Assembly: GCA_003024985.2 (NCBI GenBank) | Contig: PXIH01S0032208.1 | Length of the DNA stretch: 12,555 nt | Strand: one strand, 5' to 3' | Origin: Euperipatoides rowelli | Lineage: Eukaryota; Onychophora; Udeonychophora; Euonychophora; Peripatopsidae | Part shown: one piece after another, positions 1-8,416 of the stretch | Position numbering within the stretch: position 1 is the first letter of the stretch | How the letters are laid out: each line of letters opens with the position of its first letter | Position numbers and translations under genes: made by a program | The notes under the pieces: model-generated | What the model was told of the DNA's origin: nothing | The model's database searches: none | The model's input: the letters and a program-made list of their open reading frames with translations, nothing else

Positions 1-1336
1 CACTGTCTGTGATCATTTCTAGCATACTGCCATCCAACTTCTTCGAACTTCAATTAGCATGTTATCAATCCCACTTTTTTTTTCCTGGCTTTATCTGTTT
101 TATAGCTTCCAGAATTACCTCTTTTAAAATTGGCAGTCATTCATTGACAGTCATTCATCAGTATTTTCTCCTTTTTCATAAATTTGCTTTTCATATCCTT
201 CTTAAGTATATAAAAGTTTGCCATCTTTAGGCTTGATCCCTGTTGCTCTTTTTCTTCCACCTTGTTGCAATTTTTTTTTACAATTCCATGTAGTCTGCAT
301 GTGTCATGTCTTTTATTTAGCTTTTCAATTTCTTTCATTCATCATCATGCCATTTTATTTTTTCTATCCTGCATCTTTTCTTAATTAATGAATTTAAATA
401 GTTTATATTTATCTCTACCATTCTGTCTCACCTTCCACCTTTCATACATAAGTTTTAAAATAGTTTTGGTAATCCATGAATTGCCTTTTTTATTTTAAAA
501 CCCAATTTCTACTTTTGCTATTTGGTGAATTATTGCCTTAACTTTGTTCCTCTTTCGTTAAGATTACCTTGTCTTATGTAACTATCTTTTTTTTTTTTTA
601 GTTTTCTCTTAGTTTTTCATTAATTAGAACAACTTTATATCACCATTGAATGCTTTAATTTTTTGTTGTTTGTAATCTGGTGTTTTAAATTGATCTCTAA
701 TCTGCAGACTACAGGGTTGTGGCTGATCCACAGTCAGGTCCTGGCATGGCTTTGCAGTTTTTAATGCCGTTTTTTATATTTTTTGGAAGTTCCATTTGGT
801 GAAGGCCATGTATATCTACTACTGTTTTTCTCTTCAAACCAGATGTTTGCAATTCATAATTCTTGGCTGTGATAAAAATTAACAAGTAGTTTGCCTCTAT
901 TATTTCATTTTCTTAATTCCCATGGGCCGGCAGTAATTCTGTCTCTACNATGTCCCACTTAAGCATTCCAGTCACCTATTATAATCACTGCAACTTTAAA
1001 TTTATTTCTTTGTAACACAAACAATTTCTTCATTGCTGTCTGCTGTTGTAGCAGAGACCTTTATTTCTTTTCTTCTCCTTAAATCATCCATACATCACTC
1101 ACATATCTTGCCATATCCCATTCCACTATGAATACTACTCCTCTTCTTTTCATTCTTTCCCCTGCTGTCATTACTCTAAAGTCTCTCCTTTTCTTATGGT
1201 AGTGATGAAGTCCATGTTTTCTTCCCAGAAAGTCTCTGAGATTCCCAATATCTCAATTTCCTTTCTAGTCATTTCATTACATACCTCTGCTAATTTTCCT
1301 GTTCTGCTAAGACCTCTTACATTCAACATCCAATCT
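1..1336 (-). pseudogene. RTE-type LINE: endonuclease and linker, 5' part of ORF, runs off left edge
   Basis: Read on the minus strand this is a decayed LINE protein of the endonuclease-reverse transcriptase type (RTE/BovB-like). From 1336 downward come an N-terminal endonuclease motif NVRGLSRTGKL with EILGISETFW (catalytic Glu region, about 1225-1330), a GVVFIVEW-like strand (about 1150), IIIGDWNA (about 960-990, the GDWNA motif), YTWPSPNG (about 792-815) and GPDCGSATTL (about 711-740), where the family normally has SDH; the catalytic His is therefore lost. A charged linker follows (65 codons open at 141-338, with EIEKLNKRHDTCRLHGI), then KEVILEAIKQIKPGKK and SGIDN near 50-110, the usual entry to the RT domain. 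RT itself lies outside the window. Several frameshifts and stops, and one n at 949. Domain identity is by motif reading; clade assignment is less sure. Confidence 0.8.
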
Positions 1337-1721
1337 TAATACCTTTATTCCTTTCTGGTTTTCTGTAAAATTCCTTATTGCTGCTTCCTTTGTTGTTGAT
1401 AGTTCCCTGAGCTTCCAATTTGACATGTCCATCCTCATGGGATACTGAACTGTCAGATCACATGGTGGTATATGACATGATTTAGAAGAAAAAAGGATTT
1501 TGCTTTATTGTTTCGTTTCTTAATTAAAAATTGTTTATAAGGGAGAGCCCCTCTATGGTTGGAAGCATGGTTCTTCTTAACTGGAGTGGCTGTTTAATTT
1601 ATTTATTATGGCATTTCCAAATCATCATAAAAAATAGTGCCCAATTGAAAAAACATATTACTACCTAAGTTAATAGGTGAGTGTACCTTTTAAAGGTAGG
1701 TTATACTGTTTTTGAAAGAAA
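1337..1721. other. AT-rich spacer, no gene seen
   Basis: I see no gene here. The minus strand just upstream of 1336 may be the N-terminal or 5' untranslated end of the leftward LINE (a short open run around 1340-1440 precedes the endonuclease), but no motif supports a boundary. The rest is A+T-rich sequence before the plus-strand LINE; neither element's 5' end can be placed. Confidence 0.5.
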
Positions 1722-1950
1722 ATGGAATTTAATGGAATTCTGACTACTGGCCATAGACCTTCTATGGTTAATGCTAAGCTAACAGAAAATGAGAATTTGC
1801 TCAAATATCAAATTTAGAGAAACAGAAATTAGATAAATCTTTATTTTATTGGTCATCACTATATCATTTTTTATTAAAGGAAAATGTTGTCATATTTACT
1901 GCTATTGATAATCTTGTTTTTTTTTTTTTCAACCAGACTCTAATCAAATT

Positions 1951-3115
1951 ATGTTGCAATTACATGAGCTAGAACTTTTGAACTTGTTAAAAGCAATTTA
2001 CCAGCTGACACATGCAAAATTCTTTTACTTACAATTCACAAATGCACAAGATGCTGCAAAATTTCAAATAATTCACAACAAATAGACAATACGGTAATAA
2101 AATTTCTTAAATGGAATTCAGAAAATAAAGAAGTTAAAATAGTAATTGAAAAAATTCCTGCTATTCTGATAAAATAATTCTTACCAGAAATTCTAGAAAA
2201 GTGGGGAAATATTATTATTTCAATTATACCAGGGGAGGGGGGGTTCTCTTTACCAAATGGAACTCATTGTAAAGCTGGTCAAACTATTATTTATTTTCAA
2301 CTTAAACAAAATTCCAATATCTGTTATCTACCTTATTTTAGAAGATTTCAAAATGTAAAAATATACAACATCATTAACAGGCCAAGAATGTCCATCCATT
2401 GTGAAAGCTTAGAGGACTTAGTTTCAAATTACCCACATAAATATTGTAGAAAATGCAGGGGTTTAAGAAATAAAAAACCACACTTGAAGTTATCATAATT
2501 ATGCTTTAAAAGCACAATTTTTCAAATATGACTGGAAAAAAGTTTTTAAAGAACAATCAAGAAGATGAAGTAGTGGAATCTCTGGACTTCTCCACACTTC
2601 AGAAGATGAGTTTTGACTCCAACCATCCCATCTTGCAAGAAAAACTTAATCAACAATTATAAGGAAAATACAATAATTACAGACAAATTTATCTATCCCC
2701 TTCTATAAAATCAAGATGACTTCATAGTTCAAAATGAAAATTTAAAGTACACAATACCCTATTCATAAGACATAAAATGGTGGAGGAAGATAGTGACTTG
2801 AGCCAAAGTAGTATACTAATTTCTAAATAACAACCTAATAGTACACTGAAAGTAGTGCCTTTATTGATGGATCCTGCACCCTCAAATGCTCCCAATACAA
2901 TCAAAAGGAAGTAAAACAAAACTAATATTCTATTGATAAAATCTTACACTTTAAGATCAAAAAAAGACAAACAACAAGAACCCACGAAACATGTATCAGT
3001 TGATAAGGGTCAGCTCAAAAGATCAAGATCTAATTTGCATAATGATAAGAGTTCATCCAGAAGTCAAAAGGAAACATATGATCAAAATTTTGATAGTTCA
3101 TCTTCAACAGAATGA
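1951..3115 (+). pseudogene. LINE ORF1 remnant: RNA-binding-like domain, decayed zinc knuckle, basic C-terminal tail
   Basis: ORF1 of such LINEs makes an RNA-binding nucleocapsid-like protein. Visible here: an open run from 1951 with FFYLQFTNAQDAAKFQII, like the end of an RRM-type fold; then a frame from 2097 to 2498 with one internal stop, including IIYFQLKQNSN and FQNVKIYNIINRP; then at about 2445-2489 YCRKCRGLRNKKPHLKL, which fits a CX2CX4HX4C knuckle in which the His is Asn and the last Cys is Leu. A further frame begins at 2527 (MTGKKFLKNNQEDEVVESLD). From 2777 one frame runs to 3115 with two stops and ends in a Ser/Lys-rich tail. The final TGA (3113-3115) overlaps the ORF2 ATG. Domain names are inferred from pattern; overall ORF1 identity also rests on its position upstream of ORF2. 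Confidence 0.6.
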
Positions 3116-5071
3116 TGATACTCTTGAATTGCATAAGCCTTAACGTTCAAGGACTTAATTCATTTACAAAAAGGAAACATCTACAGGACTTTGTGGCTTC
3201 AACAAATTATGATATATTTTTATTTCAAGAAACAAAGCTGGCGAATACTTCGAAGATTAATTGGAATTTTTGGCAGCAAAACTTTTTCATCTTTCAGGGA
3301 TTGCATTCTAAATCGTGTCAAGGAACTTTAACTTTGATTCGAGTTAGTACCCACTTGCAATGCAGCAAAAGGTTAGTTTCTGATCCTAGACTGCTTATTA
3401 TCAAAATTTCCCTTTATAACAGACACATTTTTATGGTGCTCATAATAAAAAACAAAATGCTGATATTATTTGGGGAGGAGATTTTAATATCAAAAACTTT
3501 GCCTCATAAGTTCATTTAATTTAAAAGATGTTTTTACTGGTAACCCAAAAACAGGTGTTCCTACTCACTTTTCTACCTAGGGTTCATTGACTACTTCTTG
3601 GTTTCTTCATCCTTTTGTACAAGATCAAACAACAGAATATGATTTTTTCTGATAACACAGCACTTTTTCTCAATATTAATTTATTGCCACAAAGTCACAA
3701 ACAGTGGAACTTTCATAGGAGATTAAGACATCACAACTTACATCATTCTCTTCCTTTAACCATTGATCTTATCAACAAACTCTATATTATCTTAGAACCA
3801 TTGTTAATAATGAAATCCAGCTTAAATATCACTGGATAAACATTAAACACCAATTAGTAAAATTTTTGTCAATTAGAAACAAAGCCTTCATTCTCAAAGA
3901 TAAACATGAGTCCTTCTTCGTAAAACATATGATTGAGGCTACACTACCTAGTTCTCCATATTTGATTCAATTAATTACAGAGTGGAAAAAGAGATTTCAA
4001 GAAATTGAAGTACATCAACAAATATTATATAAATATAAATTTATTAGAAAAATTGTTCTAGAAAAAATGAAATTGAGCCTTTTGCCCTTTTCCCAGGGCA
4101 AGAATTTTCAACAAGCAAAGGAACAATGTTATTACTTTTGCATTAAATCATCAAAATCAACCTCTAGTTGGAGAGGACATGGCTTATTTTCTTTTTGAAA
4201 CTTTTAAAAAATCATTTTTACAATGTAAACAAGACAGAAGAACTACTTAATGGATTAGTTGACATTAGTGACATTAACCTGAAAAATAATCATACAAACC
4301 TTATCCAGATAAATGAAGAAATGATCAAGGATCATCTCAGAAAAGCAAATAAAAAGGCACCTCTAGGACCAGATGGACTTACACTAAATATAATTTAAAA
4401 ATTTGAATATCTCTTCATACCATTATTCCTGACTTTGTTTAATCTTTGGCTAACATCCTATAAACCAATTTCTCTACAAATTCCATCATATTTTGTATTT
4501 TTTAAAAAAAACGATAAATCAAACAGCCTCTTACCCTAATCAAATGTCATTATTTCTGATGTTAAGAGATTAGACCAATCTGTATAGATTGTAATGCTAA
4601 GCTTTTTGCATCAATCTTAAATGATGCGTTATTTCCAATTTTAGAAAATGTAATTCATCCAATCAATTTTGTTTAAGAGGTAGAAACATCCACATGGCAC
4701 TTTATATTTTAGATGTATACTTAGCTCACAAAAATAATGGCAAAAACAACGCCTATGCTGTTTTTATTGACATTTCAAAAGCTTTTGACAACATTAATCA
4801 ACAATTTTCATCTGACCAAATTAAAAGGCATGTACATGATTATAATCGATTTAGAGGCCTGTCAAACTACATATCCGCCTAGAAATCCTATATTAAACAT
4901 GCAGGAGAACTTTTTGGTATATTTGAAATCAAAAAGGGAATCACACAGGGATCACCCTGAAGTTCTAGCCTATTCGCCCTCTATTTAAATCCTCTTTTAT
5001 TGGAGCTGGAAGCAAATCTTCCAGGTCTCTATTCCAGAGGTTACCAAAACCCTTTTGTGCTGTTGTGCTAA
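3112..5071 (+). pseudogene. LINE ORF2: AP-type endonuclease plus reverse transcriptase, broken and truncated
   Basis: ORF2 would nick target DNA and reverse-transcribe the element RNA. It starts at 3112, chosen because ATG overlaps the ORF1 stop. Endonuclease motifs in order: LNVQGLN (residues 10-16), FQETKL with Glu40, IIWGGDFN at 3465-3488 in another frame, FIDYFLV near 3570-3595 in a third frame, and SDNTALFL at 3648-3671, where the catalytic His of SDH is Asn. A linker of about 110 open codons (3866-4198) follows. RT pieces: HLRKANKKAPLGPDGL (about 4333-4380), motif A VFIDISKAFDNI (4760-4795), and a motif B region GITQGSP followed by a stop and FALYLNPLLLELEANLPG (4937-5023). Motif C (YADD-like) should come at about 5060-5075, exactly where the copia LTR begins. 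No thumb or 3' UTR follows. Retrotransposon identity is near certain; the clade is not. Confidence 0.85.
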
Positions 5072-5720
5072 TGTTATGGGCAAAATTAAACTTTTTTATA
5101 GATTTAAAATTTCACTAAATGTAAATAACGAATAAAATCAGAAGGCACTGATTTAAACTAACTTGATATTTAATCCACAACTTGAAGATGGTTAAGATTT
5201 ACAGCAATTTTAAATACACTATACTATCCGCCATTAACAGGTTTCCTTAGTCACACGCTACAATTACATAAGCATTATGGGTAAAAAATTTACCTGACAC
5301 ACAGGGGATAAGCAAAATAGTTGCTAGGCAAATCAAAACGATAAATAACAATAACATTAAAATAAGTTTTAAACGAGTTGCATTTGAATTAGATTAAAAT
5401 AATTAAATATAGAATTACATATTTTTTATCAGGATAGTCCATCATTATAATGTCACTGTATCACTCTTAAGATACACTGGCCAGCCAATTTGTATATTTA
5501 TCAAAATAATAATAATGTTTACAACTTGCCTAATTTTACAAGACTGGCCAAATAATAAACTAACTATTTCTAATGATGAAGTGTGTTTATTATGTTATAA
5601 TTAATATATGGCCGGTTTAGTCATAATGAAAATAACATTTATATTATAGATTCCAGAGTTCAGTCGAATCGGCTATTACTGTTTTAAAATATCCTGGTCA
5701 TTCACACTTGCCATTTAACA
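5072..5720 (-). repeat. Copia 3' LTR, complete, 649 bp
   Basis: On the plus strand it begins TGTTATGGGC and ends ATTTAACA, giving the TG...CA ends with a 5-bp terminal inverted repeat TGTTA/TAACA. In element orientation the start TGTTAAATGG directly follows the polypurine tract. The first 303 plus-strand bases (5072-5374) match 8108-8416; the other 346 bp (5375-5720), the element's U3-side part, are found only here. That unique part contains two ACTGGCCA copies (5476-5483, 5543-5550) and, in element sense, TATA-like AT-rich stretches and an AATAAA near 5585. Promoter and polyadenylation roles are inferred from location only. Confidence 0.92.
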
Positions 5721-5727
5721 CTCCCCC
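5721..5727 (-). other. Polypurine tract of the copia element
   Basis: CTCCCCC on the plus strand is GGGGGAG in element sense, directly abutting the LTR start TGTTAAATGG. A GGGGGAG/TGTT junction is the usual plus-strand priming site and LTR edge in copia elements. Its intactness shows that the deletion of RT and RNase H stopped short of it. Confidence 0.85.
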
Positions 5728-5760
5728 ACAAGTGTGACGTCAAACAATTTTTTTTTTTTA

Positions 5761-7249
5761 ATATGACAATCTTTTGGCAGGAATACCAAATTTAGTTCTT
5801 GATGATTTTCTAAGGTAAGAATCATTTAGGAATTTGAATTCTCATTTTTGCATTCCTCACTAGAGTACAAATGAGGTAGAGTCAAGGTATACATGGGTAC
5901 ATCTTGAATTTGAGAAACAGTATGTTCAATGTCTTCTTGAAAAGAAACGCTATTTTCATTTATTATTTTTCTAGACTGGGAAATCCATAGTCTGTATGAT
6001 TTTTTGTTTATACCATATCCAACCAATATTCCTTTTACAGATGTTTTATTCAATTTACTTCTAAGATTTTTGGGTATATATGCACAAGCAGTTGACCCAA
6101 ATCTCCTAAGATAGCTTAATGTTGGAACCTTACCATACCACATTTCAAAAGAAGTTCGGCACCTGACAGTCGATTCTACCAAGTTGTTCAGGTAGGCGAA
6201 GTGAGGGATTCTTCCCCCCATAACTTAAGAGGAAATTCTTTTTAAATCATTATACATCTCATTTCATTTATCAGGGTCCTGTTCATGCGTACGGCCTGGC
6301 CATTTTGTTCAGAGGTATGGGGAACTATAAAAATTTGTTTAAATTTTGTCCTTGATACTCCTCTCCCCCATTGGAACGAGCAATTTGAGGATAATATCCA
6401 AACTGTTTGAATCCTTTCATGATTAGGACAATGAGTTTTGTTGCAGCTTCATGTTTGTGTTTTAATAATGTCACCTGCACAAAACCAGAATACTGATCTG
6501 TCAAGGTTAAAAAATACCTATTACCCCCTAAAGTAACTGGATTTATAGGGCCAGAGAGATCGGTGACTATAACTTTAAAGGGCTTGTCATCACGATTTCC
6601 CAATGAGAAGAAAGGCATTCTGGTCATGGCCCCATATTACAGGTATAACAATAATCATTGTGATTACATTTAGAAATGATCAAATTAGATATTAAGTTCT
6701 CACCTACCATTTTCTTTATAGTTGTTATGCTCCGGTGTCCTAGTCTGCGATGCCACAAGTGGACACAGGCTGATAATGCTATGGCATGCTCATCTTTCTT
6801 CTCTGGAAAAATTACAAACACATTACCTTATTGCCTTACTTGTAAAATAATCTTGTTTTTCAATGATATGGCACAGATATTCTTACTGAAGGTAACAATA
6901 GTCCTTTGGAGCACATACATTTCACTGACATTAATTGCATTTTATTATCTGGTACATGTAATATATCACTTAACATTATTTCCTTCTTGTCTCCTTTGTT
7001 ACTATATTTCAACAATAATTTTATTCTTTCCATGGCTTGTACAGTTTCATCGTTTGCTAGGTGAACCATAATGGGTTCGGGTAAAATAGTAATTTCCTTA
7101 AACATAGTTCGGTGAGGCGTCATATGGGCACTTGCCCCGGAATCCAGTATCCACCTGTTCTCTGGGCATTTTTCTTCATGTTCTAATCCAGCCAAGGCCC
7201 ATTCCTCACTTAAACCCAATGTATTTCTGGTGTCTCCTTCGAACAACAT
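5761..7249 (-). pseudogene. Copia pol remnant: protease and integrase, no RT/RNase H
   Basis: Protease would process the polyprotein and integrase would insert the cDNA. The protease active site WILDSGASAHMT is seen at about 7153-7118 in a 129-codon frame (6860-7249), with ILHVPDNKMQLMSV downstream. Next comes the pre-integrase zinc region LWHRRLGHRS with CNHNDYCYTC (6624-6821), then the integrase core with VTDLSGP (first Asp at 6559-6561) and NRYFLTLTDQYSG (6325-6627). The second active-site block reads ARSNGGEEY, with the Asp normally before NGGE missing (about 6373). The third reads QNGQAVRMNRT, with Val in place of the catalytic Glu (6290-6292). The C-terminal part (5826-6221) has MWYGKVPTLSYLRRFGS and GILVGYGINKKSYRLW. 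After a frameshift RKSSRTKFGIPAKRLSY (5761-5811) matches the linker that normally precedes RT, and the polypurine tract follows about 33 bp later. Confidence 0.92.
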
Positions 7250-7254
7250 TAAAG

Positions 7255-8014
7255 ATTTGTGTGCTCCCCTATCTGGATTACAATCACTCCTTTTATAATA
7301 TCCCTCCTGTCTATTCCAATTATGCTGTTGTACTGTTCACAATTTTTGCGAACATGACCCTCCTTTCCACAGTTGTGGCAGATTATCTTCACCCGTCTCA
7401 TCCCAACTCCAATCCTCTTGTGAGTCACCATAGCTGATTCTTGATCTTGGTCTTTATATAAGTGTGCTTCTTTCCGGGCAGCTTCTTCCCATAATCTGGA
7501 ACAAAAATAATCTAAGTTTAGGTCTTTCTCATCACGGGATTCTATGGCTGTCACCAATGCGTCAAACTGGGTGGGTAAGCTGCACAACATCACGGCCGCC
7601 AGTGACTCTCTTAATATTTTCTCCGATAATGCGTAAATGCTCAGAAATTTCTTTTATAGCATTTAAATACTCTTCTATATTTTTATACTCAACAAATTTA
7701 CAACCGTATAGTTTTTTGAGAAGGAACAATTTTTGTCAAATTTAAATGTTCATATGTGTTTTTCAATTTCAGCCATGTCTGCTTAGTGGTTTCACAGTCA
7801 GTTAATAAAATCAATAGCTTATCATCCAGAGCTAAACCAATTGTAGCCCGGGCGCATGGTCCTTCATCTTCCATTCATCATTGATGGTACTTGGGGGTTC
7901 TTTTATTACCATTTTTCACAGTTTTTCTTTTTGAAGCACCATCTCTATTTTCAATTTCCAAATAAAATAGTTTTCTCCAGTCAGTTTCATAATTTGATAT
8001 CCCTTTGTTTCCAT
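7255..8014 (-). pseudogene. Copia gag remnant with UBN2-type region and CCHC zinc knuckle
   Basis: Gag forms the virus-like particle and binds element RNA. Start taken at 8014, the ATG just after the primer site and leader, giving METKGYQIMKLTGENYFIWK, the typical copia N-terminal block (K-L-x-G-x-N-Y-x-x-W). A TGA at 7916-7918 falls where the family usually has Trp. Frameshifted pieces follow: GLALDDKLLILLTDCETTKQ, then EYKNIEEYLNAIKEISEHL, then LCSLPTQFDALVTAIESRD. The zinc knuckle CHNCGKEGHVRKNC is intact at 7339-7380 and matches CX2CX4HX4C. A frameshift near 7255 separates gag from the protease frame; gag-pol is normally continuous in copia elements, so this is decay rather than programmed frameshifting. 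Confidence 0.92.
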
Positions 8015-8084
8015 TTTTGATTTTTGATTTAATTTATAACAGCTGGTGTGGTTTTATTATTTAATTAGATTCCTTTGTCATTCG

Positions 8085-8099
8085 GCTGGGCCCATAACC
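8085..8099 (-). other. Copia primer-binding site, half initiator-tRNA-Met type
   Basis: The plus strand reads GCTGGGCCCATAACC, which matches the anticodon-arm sequence of eukaryotic initiator tRNA-Met; element RNA therefore carries the complement GGTTATGGGCCCAGC. This is the priming mode known for Drosophila copia, which uses a 5' half of tRNA-iMet rather than the tRNA 3' end. An 8-nt spacer (8100-8107) lies between this site and the LTR edge. It is not a tRNA gene, since no acceptor, D or T arm surrounds it. Confidence 0.85.
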
Positions 8100-8107
8100 T
8101 AAATTAA

Positions 8108-8416
8108 TGTTATGGGCAAAATTTAACTTTTTTTAATAGATTTAAAATTTCACTAAATGTAAATAACGAATAAAATCAGACGGGCACTGATATAAACTAA
8201 CTTGATATTTAACCCAAACTTGAAGATGGTTAAGAAGATTTACAGCAATTTGAAATACATTATACTATTCATCATTAACAGGGTTCCTTAGTCAGGCTAC
8301 AATTATATAAGCATTATGGGTAAAAAATTTACCTGACACACAGGGGATAAGCAAAATAGTTGCTAGGCAAGTCAAAACGATAAATAACAATAATAACATC
8401 AAAATAAGTTTTAAAC
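8108..8416 (-). repeat. Copia 5' LTR, truncated to 309 bp
   Basis: It begins TGTTATGGGC on the plus strand and matches the left LTR through TAAGTTTTAAAC, then diverges abruptly at 8417. About 346 bp of the element's U3-side outer part are missing, and with them the outer TGTTA terminus and any target duplication. Differences from the left copy include small indels (for example an extra GAA in the GGTTAAGAA stretch near 8231 and an extra AAT near 8392) and scattered substitutions. Confidence 0.9.

Larger units (their letters stand above)
1722..5071 (+). mobile_element. Non-LTR retrotransposon (two-ORF LINE with AP-type endonuclease), degenerate, cut by copia insertion
   Basis: A plus-strand two-ORF LINE. 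ORF1 remnants span about 1722-3115, ORF2 runs 3112-5071 with endonuclease then RT, and the reading stops where a copia LTR begins at 5072. The 5' end is uncertain: 1722 is the start of a short 31-codon frame (GILTTGHRPSMVNAKL) that could be the ORF1 N-terminus, while clear ORF1-like sequence starts at about 1951. The endonuclease motif IIWGGDFN and the RT motif FALYLNPLL resemble L1/Tx1-like elements, but the clade is a guess from motifs. The missing 3' part is not found right of the copia element except for a possible tail near 9676-9803. Confidence 0.8.
5072..8416 (-). mobile_element. Ty1/copia LTR retrotransposon, RT-deleted, 5' LTR truncated
   Basis: A minus-strand copia-superfamily element. 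In element order: partial 5' LTR (8416-8108), primer-binding site (8099-8085), gag (from 8014), protease, integrase, a short linker, polypurine tract (5727-5721), and full 3' LTR (5720-5072). Protease before integrase fits the copia order. The internal region is only 2387 bp (5721-8107), against roughly 4 kb or more in full copia elements, because RT and RNase H are absent. The two LTRs share about 300 bp at roughly 95% by eye with several small indels, so the insertion is not recent. The five bases before the left end are GCTAA, but no target duplication can be tested because the other outer end is lost. Confidence 0.93.

Noticed and set aside
9-230. Plus-strand 73-codon open frame at the left edge
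   Set aside because: It is antisense to the RTE-type LINE linker, is hydrophobic from T-rich composition and has no motif.
1911-1938. Splice acceptor-like signal: long T run followed by CAACCAG
   Set aside because: It precedes LINE ORF1 sequence and T runs are common in this window; no matching donor or host exon is visible.
2722-2919. Minus-strand 65-codon open frame
   Set aside because: It is antisense to the LINE ORF1 remnant, which has matching sense-strand coding features; the minus frame has no recognisable domain.
5375-5720. Solo or nested second LTR to the right of the shared 303 bp
   Set aside because: It ends in the TAACA terminus next to the polypurine tract, so it is the remaining part of the same LTR, missing only from the truncated copy.
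6676-7437. Plus-strand open frames of 131 and 101 codons
   Set aside because: They lie antisense to the copia gag, protease and pre-integrase motifs, show no motif themselves and are shadows of that element.
8085-8099. Initiator tRNA-Met anticodon-arm match as a tRNA gene
   Set aside because: Only the anticodon arm is present and it sits next to a copia LTR, so it is a primer-binding site, not a gene.
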